Shown: positions 25,028-34,318, counted from the first letter of the stretch. The stretch: DNA of 64,000 nt from Paenibacillus sp. EZ-K15 (GCF_002573715.1 NZ_PDHM01000012.1:714877-778876), one strand, 5' to 3'. The notes: a model not told the origin generated them from the sequence alone. Numbers and translations: made by a program.

Positions 25028-26303
25028 GAACGGAACGTTTGCGGTACTAGAGGAAGGAAGATCCGTGCTACGCGGATATATGGTTGTGGAGAATGACCGG
25101 ATAACCTACCTAGGTGAAGAAGAGCCAACCGTCCAAGAGGGAACAGAAGTTATCGACGGAACTCATCTGTTTTTCCTACCTGGGTTGGTGAACACGCACG
25201 GACATGCGGCGATGTCGCTGCTCCGCGGTTATGGCGACGATCTGGCACTGCAGGTATGGCTTCAGGAAAAAATGTGGCCTATGGAAGCCAAATTCACGGC
25301 CGACGATGTATACTGGGGAACCGCACTCTCCGTGCTGGAGATGATCAAAGGCGGAACCACGACGTTTGTGGATATGTATGATCATATGGATCAGGTTGCT
25401 AAGGTTGTACAGGACTCAGGAATGCGCGGCGTTCTGACACGCGGTGTGATTGGATTATGTCCGCCTGAGGTGCAGCAGCAGAAGCTGGATGAGGCGGTTG
25501 CATTCGCAAAAGACTGGCATGGCAAGGCTGACGGGAGAATTACGACTATGATCTCGCCGCATGCACCTTATACATGCCCACCGGATTTCATCGAAAAATT
25601 CGTTCAGGCATCCCATGATTTGAATCTGCCTTTGCATACGCATATGTCCGAAACGGAAACGGAAGTAGCTCAGAATGTAAATGACTACGGACTTCGCCCT
25701 GTTGCCCATTTGGAGAAGCTTGGCATGTTCTCCCGGCCAACGCTGCTTGCGCATGCCGTCCATCTGACCGATGAAGAAATCGAAATCCTGGCCAAGCATC
25801 AAGTTATGGTGTCGCATAATCCAGGCAGCAATTTGAAGCTTGCCAGCGGCATTGCACGCGTGCCTGCACTGCTGAAAGCCGGGGTCACCGTGTCATTGGG
25901 TACCGATGGACCTGCGAGCAATAATAATCTGGATATGTTTGAAGAGATGCGTCTGGCGGCATTGATTCATAAAGGGGTAAGCGGGGATCCTACCGCAATT
26001 CCTGCATCCGAAGCGCTTCGGATGGGTACAGAGTATGGAGCCAAGTCAGCCTTCCTTACGGATATCGGTACGCTTGCGGTAGGTATGAAAGCAGATATGA
26101 TCGCACTGAACACGGATCAGGCGCACTTCCTTCCGAAGACGGATTACATTTCTCATGCTATCTACTCCGCAAGTACGAAGGATGTTGAGCATGTATGGGT
26201 TGACGGTAAGCAGGTAGTAAAGAATGGCGCGAGTCTTACTCTCGATGAGGAACGTATCCGCCGGGAAGCGCAGCGTGCCTTTGAGCGTCTTACAACCCTC
26301 TAG
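25002..26303 (+). CDS. mtaD: 5-methylthioadenosine/S-adenosylhomocysteine deaminase
   Basis: A 433-residue amidohydrolase of the TRZ/ATZ group that deaminates MTA or SAH to the inosine forms. Zinc ligands are in VNTHGHAAM (HxH), then LHTHMSETE, HAVHLTDEE and the late LGTDGPASNN aspartate. The start follows AAGGAGG by 8 bases and lies inside the 3' end of rex, so the two are cotranscribed and probably coupled. MTA made by polyamine synthesis can thus be handled here or through the mtn pathway encoded 16 kb downstream. Specificity for MTA/SAH is by family, not proven. Confidence 0.83.
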   Translation: MTTTKWMVKNGTFAVLEEGRSVLRGYMVVENDRITYLGEEEPTVQEGTEVIDGTHLFFLPGLVNTHGHAAMSLLRGYGDDLALQVWLQEKMWPMEAKFTADDVYWGTALSVLEMIKGGTTTFVDMYDHMDQVAKVVQDSGMRGVLTRGVIGLCPPEVQQQKLDEAVAFAKDWHGKADGRITTMISPHAPYTCPPDFIEKFVQASHDLNLPLHTHMSETETEVAQNVNDYGLRPVAHLEKLGMFSRPTLLAHAVHLTDEEIEILAKHQVMVSHNPGSNLKLASGIARVPALLKAGVTVSLGTDGPASNNNLDMFEEMRLAALIHKGVSGDPTAIPASEALRMGTEYGAKSAFLTDIGTLAVGMKADMIALNTDQAHFLPKTDYISHAIYSASTKDVEHVWVDGKQVVKNGASLTLDEERIRREAQRAFERLTTL

Positions 26304-26334
26304 GGAATAATCAAGGGGAGCGAGGAAGACGGAA

Positions 26335-26853
26335 TTGAAGAAAAAAACGAAGTGGATATTGCTGAGTGTGTCCAGCGTGCTGCTGTTACTGCTTGGTCTA
26401 CAGCTCTATTATTCATATGTTATGAAAGATACTTGGAATGAAGAAAGAATGGCGATTGTTGCCGCCAAACAACATGGCCAATTGGTTACGTCCGGGAAGA
26501 CCTATAAATCGGTGTGGGGCGAGGATAATAACTATTGGGTGGTAACCGGGAAGGATCAAGACAATCAAGATCGTATGGTATGGGTAAAATTTACGGATGA
26601 CAACGTACCTGTTGAAGGTGCTGACGCTGTCCAGTCCGTTTTATTGAATACGGGGATGTCAGAAGCCCAAATGCGGGATCAGATCTATAACGAATTGCCT
26701 GGAGTGGAAATTAAGCGGTTGCTGCCTGGAATGTATGAGGGCGAGTATGCATGGCAGCTGCAGTATGAACACAACGGTCAGCGCGGCTATCGGTTTTATC
26801 GTTTTCAAGATGGTAACACTATCGGGAATGACATTATTCTTCCAAATCAATAA
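26335..26853 (+). CDS. ypmB: YpmB-like membrane-anchored DUF5590 protein
   Basis: A 172-residue protein with one N-terminal membrane anchor (WILLSVSSVLLLLLGLQLYY) and an extracytoplasmic remainder with two similar alpha/beta modules, around WNEERMAIVAAKQHG and the later PGVEIKRLLPGMYEGEYAW. It begins at TTG behind a GAGCGAGGAAG site. In Bacillus subtilis ypmB lies between dinG/ypmA and aspB-asnS; here it lies between mtaD and the FtsH pair, with asnS 5 kb on. Function is unknown. A strong terminator follows. Confidence 0.78.
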   Translation: MKKKTKWILLSVSSVLLLLLGLQLYYSYVMKDTWNEERMAIVAAKQHGQLVTSGKTYKSVWGEDNNYWVVTGKDQDNQDRMVWVKFTDDNVPVEGADAVQSVLLNTGMSEAQMRDQIYNELPGVEIKRLLPGMYEGEYAWQLQYEHNGQRGYRFYRFQDGNTIGNDIILPNQ

Positions 26854-26861
26854 AAATGTAG

Positions 26862-26903
26862 AAGAGAGGCGCCCTTTAATATTCATTGGGCGCCTCTCTT
26901 TTC
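26862..26903 (+). terminator. Strong intrinsic terminator after ypmB
   Basis: AAGAGAGGCGCCC and GGGCGCCTCTCTT form a perfect 13-bp stem with a 13-base loop, and a T-rich tract follows. Confidence 0.9.
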
Positions 26904-26992
26904 CTTTAGTAATTGTAAGCGCATTCAGAAAGAATATGGAAAAACTGTTCTAAATATTTTCACAGACATGCATGAAAAAGTATATAAGATGT

Positions 26993-27001
26993 GATATACT
27001 C
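26993..27001 (+). promoter_or_regulatory. Extended -10 promoter of the FtsH-like operon
   Basis: TGA precedes TATACT, an extended -10 element; the -35 is weak. The AT-rich leader of about 110 bases to the next gene ends in a small hairpin (ATGAAG and CTTCAT) with the GAGGAA ribosome-site core in its loop. Confidence 0.45.
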
Positions 27002-27118
27002 GTACTTGTACAAAAAGAGCATACAAAATACATGCATCGCAATATATCGTTGTTATATGTATTATTGTGTCATAGAATGATAGACAAAATTTCATATAGG
27101 AAATGAAGGAGGAACTTC

Positions 27119-27652
27119 ATGAAACTACGCATTGTACCTATCATGCTGACTGTCGTGATCTCAGCATCGGTTCTCTTTGGCGGATGGTTTCTGTATCGGC
27201 AGATGGCTTTGCAGAACCCGCTGGCAAATGTTGTGTCACAATATGACGGCGTGAAGGATTCTCATATAGATATTAAACAGAATACCGTTACTTTGAATCT
27301 TGATTTGGCTCCGGATACGAATTTACAAGGCTTGGTTCAGCATATTAAGAAGGAAGGCAAGTCTGTGATTGGTAAGCGGGAATTGAAAATCCAGGTGGAG
27401 GACCATTCCTCGGAAGCACTGGATCAATGGTGGGAGAAGGCGATGCTGTCTGTCGCTGAAGCGATGGACAATAAGCAGTATACCGATATTCAATCATCGC
27501 TTGAGCAGCTTGCTGATCAGTCGCCGAATTTGAAAGCAAAGGCAACGATTGATGACACCCATGTCTATGTCAGCTTGTCAGACGGCAAGTCTGGTAAATT
27601 TATAATCTTGCCGCGTCAACCTGGCAAAATGGAGGTGTGGAATCATGCCTAA
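27119..27652 (+). CDS. Membrane-anchored protein coupled to an FtsH-like protease
   Basis: I do not recognise a family. The 177-residue protein has one N-terminal membrane span (VPIMLTVVISASVLFGGWFL) and about 148 residues predicted outside the cytoplasm, with alternating short strands and helices (SHIDIKQNTVTLNLDLAPD, QWWEKAMLSVAEAMDNKQY). It starts after AAGGAGG. Its last 8 bases overlap the start of the FtsH-like gene, so the two products should be made together. Because that protease lacks the usual extracytoplasmic domain, this protein is a candidate to supply it in trans or to act as an adaptor. Confidence 0.7.
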   Translation: MKLRIVPIMLTVVISASVLFGGWFLYRQMALQNPLANVVSQYDGVKDSHIDIKQNTVTLNLDLAPDTNLQGLVQHIKKEGKSVIGKRELKIQVEDHSSEALDQWWEKAMLSVAEAMDNKQYTDIQSSLEQLADQSPNLKAKATIDDTHVYVSLSDGKSGKFIILPRQPGKMEVWNHA

Positions 27653-29147
27653 ATTAGCTAAAGAAGTCATGTTAGGCTTTATTCCCGTTTTGTTGGTATT
27701 CCTAGTGTTTGTCGGCGTGAACATCGTGCCCTTGCTCATCGCTGCAGCACTTGTAGGCGGCTTGTTGTTTATTGCTAAGATGAAGGGCGGCATCGCTGTA
27801 GGCGCAGGGAATGAGCGCAAGCGGAAAAAGAGCGGACCTGCCAAGCTGACGTTCGAAGAAATCGGCGGGCAGGATAATGCCAAGCAAGAGCTGCGAGAAG
27901 CATTGGATTTTCTGATTCGTCATGAAGACATTAAGAAATTCGGCATTCGTCCGTTAAAGGGCATTCTCCTCACCGGGCCTCCGGGAACAGGGAAGACGTT
28001 GATGGCGAAAGCCGCTGCCCATTATACGGATTCGATTTTTGTCGCTGCATCCGGCAGTGAATTTGTTGAGATGTATGTCGGTGTTGGTGCAGGTCGGATC
28101 CGGGATTTGTTCAAGGATGCCCGGAACCGTGCGGCAAAAGAAAACAAGCAAAACGCCATCATCTTCATCGATGAGGTTGATGTTATTGGCGGTAAACGCG
28201 AAGGTGGCCAGCAGCGAGAGTATGACCAGACGCTGAATCAGCTGCTAACCGAGATGGATGGCATCTATTCACAGGATACTCCTCGCATCCTGGTTATCGC
28301 CGCAACAAACCGGAAAGAAATGCTGGATAGCGCACTGCTGCGTCCAGGTCGATTCGACCGTCATATTCAGGTGGATCTGCCGGATAAGAAGGGGCGCACC
28401 CACATCTTGAATCTGCATGCGGGTAATAAGCCGCTGCATGAAGATGTTGACCTGGAGAAAATCGCCGAGGAAGCTTACGGCTTCTCGGGTGCACAGCTTG
28501 AGAGCGTCATGAATGAAGCTGCCATTTATACGATGCGTGAGAATGGGCAGTTTATCCATCAGCGTCATTTGTCCATGGCGATTGACAAGGTCATGATGGG
28601 TGAGCGTTCTGATCGCGAATCGAATTTGGAAGAGAAGAAGCGCGTTGCCATCCACGAATTGGGACATGCAATCATGGCAGAGCTTGTGCGTCCCGGCAGT
28701 GTGAAACAAGTTGCCCTCAGCCCGCGTGGTAAGGCACTTGGTTATGTTCGTCATAACCCGCAGGAGGAGCAATATCTGTACACAAAATCCTTCCTGGAAG
28801 AGCAAATTATGATCGCGCTTGGCGGTGCGGCCGCCGAAGAGATCTTTTACGGGGGGCGAAGCACAGGCTCAAGCAATGACTTTGAGCAATCGCTGAACAT
28901 CGTGGAGACGATGATGAAGTCTGGTTTGACGTCGCTGGGCATTGTTAACATGAATATGGTAACAACTGAAGAGTTAATGAAAGAGAATAATGTGATTCTG
29001 GAAGAGTTAATGAACCGCACCAAGAATCTATTGGAACAGAAACGGCCAATATTCGACAATTCTCTCGATATCCTATTAAAGGAAGAAATCCTCTCCGGGG
29101 AACAATTTCGTTGTCAATTTCGTGAAAACGCGCTTTTACCAGCATAA
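27645..29147 (+). CDS. FtsH-like AAA+ membrane zinc protease, short-loop form
   Basis: A 500-residue FtsH homologue, shorter than the usual 600 or more. Two hydrophobic segments at about 8-25 and 27-45 are nearly adjacent, so the 70-80-residue external domain of ordinary FtsH is missing. The AAA module has Walker A GPPGTGKT, the pore loop EMYVGVGAGRIRDLF, Walker B IIFIDEVD and the second region of homology ATNRKEMLDSALLRPGRFDR. The protease has HELGH (zinc and catalytic Glu) and SSNDFEQS, with the third ligand. All catalytic residues are intact. It is coupled to the preceding membrane protein. It is likely a paralogue of the main FtsH, not a replacement. Confidence 0.9.
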   Translation: MPKLAKEVMLGFIPVLLVFLVFVGVNIVPLLIAAALVGGLLFIAKMKGGIAVGAGNERKRKKSGPAKLTFEEIGGQDNAKQELREALDFLIRHEDIKKFGIRPLKGILLTGPPGTGKTLMAKAAAHYTDSIFVAASGSEFVEMYVGVGAGRIRDLFKDARNRAAKENKQNAIIFIDEVDVIGGKREGGQQREYDQTLNQLLTEMDGIYSQDTPRILVIAATNRKEMLDSALLRPGRFDRHIQVDLPDKKGRTHILNLHAGNKPLHEDVDLEKIAEEAYGFSGAQLESVMNEAAIYTMRENGQFIHQRHLSMAIDKVMMGERSDRESNLEEKKRVAIHELGHAIMAELVRPGSVKQVALSPRGKALGYVRHNPQEEQYLYTKSFLEEQIMIALGGAAAEEIFYGGRSTGSSNDFEQSLNIVETMMKSGLTSLGIVNMNMVTTEELMKENNVILEELMNRTKNLLEQKRPIFDNSLDILLKEEILSGEQFRCQFRENALLPA

Positions 29148-29171
29148 ATTGTTATGCTGGTTATTTTTTTT
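29139..29171 (+). terminator. Intrinsic terminator overlapping the protease stop codon
   Basis: CCAGCATAA and TTATGCTGG form a 9-bp stem that includes the TAA stop, followed by TTA and a run of nine T. Confidence 0.88.
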
Positions 29172-29226
29172 TACTTTTTTGTCGTGCTAAGATATTATTA
29201 TACTTTGTGCTCTGAAAATGTATTTT

Positions 29227-29255
29227 TCGACAAATGGGGTACAATAAAGTATAGA
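29227..29255 (+). promoter_or_regulatory. Probable promoter of the dehydrogenase-ackA operon
   Basis: TCGACA, a 17-base spacer and TATAGA, four to five matches in each hexamer, 26 bases before the next start codon. Confidence 0.5.
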
Positions 29256-29281
29256 GATAAGGAAAGGGTGGAGTAGAAACC

Positions 29282-30154
29282 ATGTACTTCAAAAAAATCG
29301 GCGTTGTAGGCGGCGGGACTATGGGGCAGGGCATTGCGGAGATGCTCGCAGCCAAAGGTCTTGACGTACTGCTCGTAGAGAAAACTCCAGAGAAACTGGA
29401 CTATTCATACCGAATGATCGAGACCAGTCTAGATAAACAATTGGAGAAGTGGGGAATTACCCAGGCAGAGAAGAAACTTATACTGAACCGGATTCAAAAA
29501 GTAACTCATTTTGCCGAGCTTAGCACCTGCGATATGGTGATTGAGACCATAATAGAGGACTTGGAAGCGAAGAAAGAAGTATTTTCACAGCTTGATCAAG
29601 TATGTCCGAGCCATGTGATATTAGCAAGTAATACATCCACGCTTAGTTTGACGGAGCTCGCCAGCTCTACCAAATATCCTGAGCGTGTTATTGGCATGCA
29701 CTTCATTCATCCTGTTTCCAAGGTAGACCTTGTTGAAATCATCCGCGGCTTGAAAACTTCGGAACATACGTTTACGGAAACGAAACGCTTTGTTGAAGAA
29801 GTTTCGGATAAAAAAGGCATCATGGTGTATGAGTCTCCAGGTTTCGTTACAACCCGCATGATTACCCTCATGATCAATGAAGCGATGCATCTGCTGCAAG
29901 AAGGCGTGGCTTCGGCGGAAGATATCGATGACGCGATGAGAATCGGATATAACTTCCAGCATGGACCGCTTGAGATGGCCGACCGTTTCGGCCTGGATTC
30001 CATTCTCGCTGCGCTCGAACGCATGTTCCGCGAGTACGGCGAACTGAAATACCGTCCATCGATTGTCTTGAAGAAACTGGTCCGCGCAGGGCAACTGGGC
30101 GTCAAAACCGGAGAAGGCTTTTTCAAGTACGATAAGGATGGTGACCGGGTATGA
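29282..30154 (+). CDS. 3-hydroxyacyl-CoA (3-hydroxybutyryl-CoA) dehydrogenase
   Basis: A 290-residue NAD(P)-dependent dehydrogenase of the Hbd/MmgB type, oxidising or forming 3-hydroxybutyryl-CoA. The Rossmann motif is IGVVGGGTMGQGIAEMLA near the N-terminus, the catalytic His is in GMHFIHPV, and the C-terminal domain includes GPLEMADRFGLD. Its stop codon overlaps the ackA start (ATGA), so acyl-CoA reduction or oxidation is tied to acetate kinase here. No thiolase, crotonase or acyl-CoA dehydrogenase gene is beside it, so the pathway (beta-oxidation or butanoate-type) is not set by context. Confidence 0.9.
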   Translation: MYFKKIGVVGGGTMGQGIAEMLAAKGLDVLLVEKTPEKLDYSYRMIETSLDKQLEKWGITQAEKKLILNRIQKVTHFAELSTCDMVIETIIEDLEAKKEVFSQLDQVCPSHVILASNTSTLSLTELASSTKYPERVIGMHFIHPVSKVDLVEIIRGLKTSEHTFTETKRFVEEVSDKKGIMVYESPGFVTTRMITLMINEAMHLLQEGVASAEDIDDAMRIGYNFQHGPLEMADRFGLDSILAALERMFREYGELKYRPSIVLKKLVRAGQLGVKTGEGFFKYDKDGDRV

Positions 30155-31359
30155 ATATTCTCGTAATTAATGCAGGTAGTTCTTCACTGAAGTATCAACT
30201 GTACAATATGACGGATGAATCCGTATTGGCAAAAGGCTTGGTTGAGCGGATCGGTATGGATTCCTCGATTCTGACGCATAAGCCGACGGGAAAACAGGAT
30301 GTTACGGAAGTCAGCGAAATTCTGGAGCATACCACGGCGATCCGCAAAGTGCTGGGCATGCTTACAAACGAGGAGCACGGTGTGATCGATTCTATCGAAA
30401 GCATTCAGGCGGTTGGACACCGCGTAGTGCACGGGGGGGAATCTTTTAAAGAATCCGCGCTCGTTGACAGTGATGCCAAAGCGGAAATCCGTCGCTTGTT
30501 CGATTTGGCTCCGCTGCACAATCCCGCATCGATGATGGGGATTAAGGCAGCAGAAACCAATATGCCGGGCGTTCCGCAGGTCGTTGTATTTGATACGGCG
30601 TTCCATCAGACGATGCCGGAGAAATCATACCTGTACGCTATTCCGAGAGTACTTTATAATAAATATAAAGTACGTCGTTACGGTGCGCACGGTACGTCCC
30701 ACGCCTATGTCAGCCAGGCAGCGGCAGAATTCCTGAACAAGCCGCTGGAGGATCTGAAGATCATTACCTGTCATATCGGTAACGGTGCTTCCCTGACAGC
30801 AGTAAAAGGCGGGGAATCCATCGATACTTCCATGGGGATGACCCCGCTTGAAGGGCTCATGATGGGTACGCGCAGTGGTGATTTGGATCCGGCAATCGTA
30901 CCGTTTGTTATGAACAAGGAAGAGCTGACCGTCAATGAAGTGAACTCTATGCTGAACAAGCATAGCGGACTGTTGGCGATTTCCGGAATCAGCAGTGATA
31001 TGCGCGAGATTACGGAAGGCATGGAAAAAGGCGATCCGAACTCCACGTTAGCTTTTGAGATGTATGAGTATCGTGTTCGTAAATACATCGGGTCTTACGC
31101 TGCTGCCATGAATGGCGTGGATGTCATCGTATTTACAGCGGGCGTCGGCGAGAATTCGATCGTCCTTCGTCAAAGAGTGCTTGAGCAGCTTACCTATCTC
31201 GGAGTAGAATTGGATGAGGAGCTGAACAGCATTCGTTCCGGCGAGCCACGCCGTATTTCTGCGGCAAATTCGAAGGTCGAGGTACTTGTGATCCCTACCA
31301 ACGAAGAACTGGTTATTGCTCGGGATACGCATCGTATCGTACAAGCTTCCAACCGTTAA
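30151..31359 (+). CDS. ackA: Acetate kinase
   Basis: A 402-residue enzyme that forms ATP and acetate from acetyl phosphate. The signatures VINAGSSSLKYQLYN at the N-terminus and HIGNGASLTAVKGGESIDTS in the middle match the two family patterns, and the late FTAGVGENS binds the nucleotide. It is translationally coupled to the dehydrogenase upstream and followed by asnS after 30 bases. The usual partner pta is not in the window. Two base-paired short repeats are absent around the start, and a plain ribosome site lies within the upstream gene. Confidence 0.95.
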   Translation: MNILVINAGSSSLKYQLYNMTDESVLAKGLVERIGMDSSILTHKPTGKQDVTEVSEILEHTTAIRKVLGMLTNEEHGVIDSIESIQAVGHRVVHGGESFKESALVDSDAKAEIRRLFDLAPLHNPASMMGIKAAETNMPGVPQVVVFDTAFHQTMPEKSYLYAIPRVLYNKYKVRRYGAHGTSHAYVSQAAAEFLNKPLEDLKIITCHIGNGASLTAVKGGESIDTSMGMTPLEGLMMGTRSGDLDPAIVPFVMNKEELTVNEVNSMLNKHSGLLAISGISSDMREITEGMEKGDPNSTLAFEMYEYRVRKYIGSYAAAMNGVDVIVFTAGVGENSIVLRQRVLEQLTYLGVELDEELNSIRSGEPRRISAANSKVEVLVIPTNEELVIARDTHRIVQASNR

Positions 31360-31389
31360 ATAGTAGTGATATAAGGGAGAGATTTAAGC

Positions 31390-32685
31390 ATGGCCACCAA
31401 AAGTGTGATTCGTAACGTCAACCAGCATGTCGGTGAGACCGTCACGATCGGCGCCTGGATCAACAACAAGCGTTCCAGCGGGAAGATTCAATTCCTGCAG
31501 CTTCGTGATGGCTCCGGATATATCCAGGGTGTTGTTGTGAAGAGCGAAGTATCCGAACAAGTATGGGATGACGCGAAAAGCCTGACACAAGAAAGCTCTT
31601 TGTATGTGACGGGTGTTATACGTGAAGAGCCGCGGAGCCAATCGGGTTATGAGATGACGGTTACCGGCATTGAAATTATACATCTTACGGAAAACTATCC
31701 GATTACGCCTAAAGAGCATGGTGTCGATTATTTGATGGACCATCGTCATCTGTGGCTTCGTACACAGAAACAACGTGCGATCATGGTGATCCGTGCTGAA
31801 ATTATCCGTGCGGTTCAAGATTACTTTGATACCAACGGATTTACGCTTGTGGATCCGCCGATTTTGACCCCAACTTCCGCGGAGGGTACAACCAACCTGT
31901 TCCACACGAAGTATTTTGATGAGGATGCCTATTTGACCCAGAGCGGACAGTTGTACATGGAAGCTGCCGCCATGGCGCTCGGTAAGGTATACTCGTTCGG
32001 GCCGACGTTCCGTGCCGAGAAGTCCAAAACCCGTCGTCACTTGATCGAGTTCTGGATGATTGAGCCAGAGATGGCCTTCACAGACCATGAGGAGAGCCTT
32101 CGCGTGCAGGAGCAGTTCATTAGTCATGTGGTGCAATCCGTGGTTAAAAACTGCCGCCAGGAGCTCGAAACGATCGGTCGCGACATTTCGAAGCTGGAGG
32201 CGATCCAGGCACCATTCCCGCGGATTACGTACGATGAGGCTATTGAATTCCTGCATACGCAAGATTTTGATATTCCTTGGGGTGAAGACTTTGGCGCGCC
32301 ACACGAAACAGCTATTGCCGAGAAGTATGACAAACCGGTCTTTATTACGCATTACCCGGCGGGAATCAAGGCTTTCTATATGAAGCCGGATCCGAATCGT
32401 CCGGAAGTCGTACTTTGTGCGGATATGATCGCTCCGGAAGGTTATGGCGAGATTATTGGCGGATCGCAGCGGATAGACGATCCACAGCTGCTTGAAGAGC
32501 GCTTCAAGGAGCATGATCTGTCGATGGAAACCTATCAATGGTATATGGATTTGCGTAAATACGGCACCGTGCCTCATTCCGGCTTCGGTTTAGGTCTTGA
32601 GCGTACCGTTGCCTGGATTTGCGGCTTGGACCATGTGCGTGAAACGATTCCGTTCCCACGGACCCTGTACCGGTTGTATCCGTAA
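31390..32685 (+). CDS. asnS: Asparaginyl-tRNA synthetase
   Basis: A 431-residue class IIb synthetase. The N-terminal OB-fold anticodon-binding domain includes [20 protein letters not shown]; motif 2 is [21 protein letters not shown] and motif 3 [15 protein letters not shown] at the end. The lengths and motif order fit AsnRS rather than AspRS. It is followed by dnaD as in Bacillus subtilis. Only 30 bases separate it from ackA, so it has no T-box leader of its own, unlike many Firmicute tRNA synthetase genes. Confidence 0.95.
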   Translation: MATKSVIRNVNQHVGETVTIGAWINNKRSSGKIQFLQLRDGSGYIQGVVVKSEVSEQVWDDAKSLTQESSLYVTGVIREEPRSQSGYEMTVTGIEIIHLTENYPITPKEHGVDYLMDHRHLWLRTQKQRAIMVIRAEIIRAVQDYFDTNGFTLVDPPILTPTSAEGTTNLFHTKYFDEDAYLTQSGQLYMEAAAMALGKVYSFGPTFRAEKSKTRRHLIEFWMIEPEMAFTDHEESLRVQEQFISHVVQSVVKNCRQELETIGRDISKLEAIQAPFPRITYDEAIEFLHTQDFDIPWGEDFGAPHETAIAEKYDKPVFITHYPAGIKAFYMKPDPNRPEVVLCADMIAPEGYGEIIGGSQRIDDPQLLEERFKEHDLSMETYQWYMDLRKYGTVPHSGFGLGLERTVAWICGLDHVRETIPFPRTLYRLYP

Positions 32686-32703
32686 GCCGTGAGAGGTAAG
32701 TCT

Positions 32704-33453
32704 ATGGACCACGACGGTAACGTGGACACGGATGTGAATGGCTGGACGGCCGGCGCCGCTGCCGGCATGAGCCAAGGAATGGCGATCATTCCTTATGCCT
32801 TGCTCCGGCATTACCGGTCACTTGGGTTAAGCGACCGTGAAGCCATGCTGGTGATCCATTTGATTGGTTATCAGCAGGTGGAGTTCAAGACGTTTCCTTC
32901 GCTGGAGGAGCTTGCGGAAGTGACGGGGGCTCCCACCGGATTCATCGCTACCAGCTTGCAGCGCTTGATGAAGGTAGGGCTGATCGGAATTGATGAGTAT
33001 GTGGACGAAACACAGGGGATTCATTACGAGCGCTACAATCTCCACGGATTGTATGAAAAGCTTGCTTCGTGCCTGGCTGAAGAGCACAAGGAAAAGACCC
33101 CTGATGGAACCAAGTTTGCGTCTCCGCTGTTGAATGCCCGTCCTGCTACCGACAAATCAACTGCATCGGGGAATCCCGTTCCTGAGAAGGAAGAGCGGAA
33201 TTTGTTCACCATTTTCGAAAAAGAGTTTGGACGTCCGCTATCGCCCATGGAGCTGGAAACGATCTCCGGCTGGGTTGATGCGGATCGCTATCCGGACGAG
33301 TTGATCCTCTTGGCTTTGAAAGAAGCGGTGTTTGCGGGCAAACTGCATTTCCGCTACATTGACCGGATCCTGCTTGAATGGAGCCGCAATCGGGTGCGTA
33401 CCGCACAGGATGCCAAGGCCTATACGCAGAAATTCAGAAATATCGGAAGATAG
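32704..33453 (+). CDS. dnaD: Primosome protein DnaD
   Basis: A 249-residue replication-restart and initiation protein. The N-terminal winged helix (about 30-110: LLRHYRSLGLSDREAMLVIH) mediates oligomerisation and DnaA contact; a C-terminal DnaD/DnaB_2 domain (FTIFEKEFGRPLSPMELETI through LEWSRNRVRTAQDAK) binds DNA. This ATG follows GAGAGG by 8 bases; an in-frame start five codons earlier is less well placed. In Bacillus subtilis nth is next, but here 27 kb intervene. A terminator follows. Confidence 0.93.
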   Translation: MDHDGNVDTDVNGWTAGAAAGMSQGMAIIPYALLRHYRSLGLSDREAMLVIHLIGYQQVEFKTFPSLEELAEVTGAPTGFIATSLQRLMKVGLIGIDEYVDETQGIHYERYNLHGLYEKLASCLAEEHKEKTPDGTKFASPLLNARPATDKSTASGNPVPEKEERNLFTIFEKEFGRPLSPMELETISGWVDADRYPDELILLALKEAVFAGKLHFRYIDRILLEWSRNRVRTAQDAKAYTQKFRNIGR

Positions 33454-33460
33454 ATGAGAA

Positions 33461-33487
33461 GCACGTCCGCTACGGGCGTGCTTTTTT
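33461..33487 (+). terminator. Intrinsic terminator after dnaD
   Basis: GCACGTCC pairs with GGGCGTGC around a five-base loop, followed by six T residues. Confidence 0.85.
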
Positions 33488-33600
33488 ATGTGTAATATCT
33501 ATTCTATATATAACGCAGTTTAAGTCCCATGATTAGCAGGAGACCGTCTCCGAATTGGCGAATGGATATAGTTGCAGCACGGCTAGAAGGGGAGTTGGAA

Positions 33601-34291
33601 ATGAGATATAAAGCGATTATTTTTGATCTGGATAACACGTTATTAGATTATAGTCAGAGTGAAAGGACATGTATGCAGCAGGCCCTGGAGCACTACCGGC
33701 TGCATGAGGAACTGACGTGGGAGGAATTCTGGAGCACGTTTGGACCGATTAATTTTAATTATTGGATGAATCGAATTCAGAACAATCACGATATTAGGCA
33801 GGTGCTGGAGCATTCCTTTACGGATACCTTCCTGAGATTGAAACGGGAATTTCGTCAGTTCCGGGAGATTTCGGAAACCTACTGGGGGTTGTTTTGCAGT
33901 TCCAACCATATGGAGCCGAATGCCGATCTTATTTTGGAACACCTTCATGGCGATGTTGCGCTAGGGGTGATATCTAACGGCATTGGCGAAGCACAGCGTA
34001 AACGCCTGACAACAGGAGGATTGTTTCATTATTTTGACTCCTTTATCATTTCGGATGAGGTGAAGTGCTGGAAGCCGGACCCGGGAGATCTTTGAACTCG
34101 CTTTGCAGGAATTGGAGGTAGGTCCGGACGAGGTGCTGTACATAGGGGATTCGCTTACGGATGATTATGAAGGAGCAACGAGATCAGGAATTGATTTTTG
34201 TTATTATAATCGTCGGGGTGCCGTTTTAAGTGATCATCATCGACCTGATTATACGATCAGGGATCTCCTGGAAATTAAGGATCTGGCTTAG
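33601..34291 (+). pseudogene. HAD-family (YjjG-type) nucleotidase gene, frameshifted
   Basis: Starts at ATG after a GGGGAG site and reads as a haloacid-dehalogenase phosphatase: motif I IIFDLDNTLLDY, then motif II ISNGIGEAQRKRL and the motif III lysine in EVKCWKPDP. The frame then breaks: one surplus G in the GGG at 34083-34085 leads to a stop at 34095. Removing it gives KPDPEIFELALQEL and joins the second frame, EVLYIGDSLTDDYEGA (motif IV), ending at 34291 for a normal length of about 229 residues. All four catalytic motifs survive. It is either recently inactivated or a sequence error. Confidence 0.82.
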
Positions 34292-34318
34292 GAATCATCT
34301 TTGAAGGAGAATGATCGA

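Noticed and set aside
31360..31389. T-box leader upstream of asnS
   Set aside because: The gap after ackA is only 30 bases and contains no T-box sequence.
31384..32577. 397-codon open frame on the minus strand opposite asnS
   Set aside because: It is the antisense shadow of a highly conserved synthetase gene, has no ribosome site and gives no recognisable protein.
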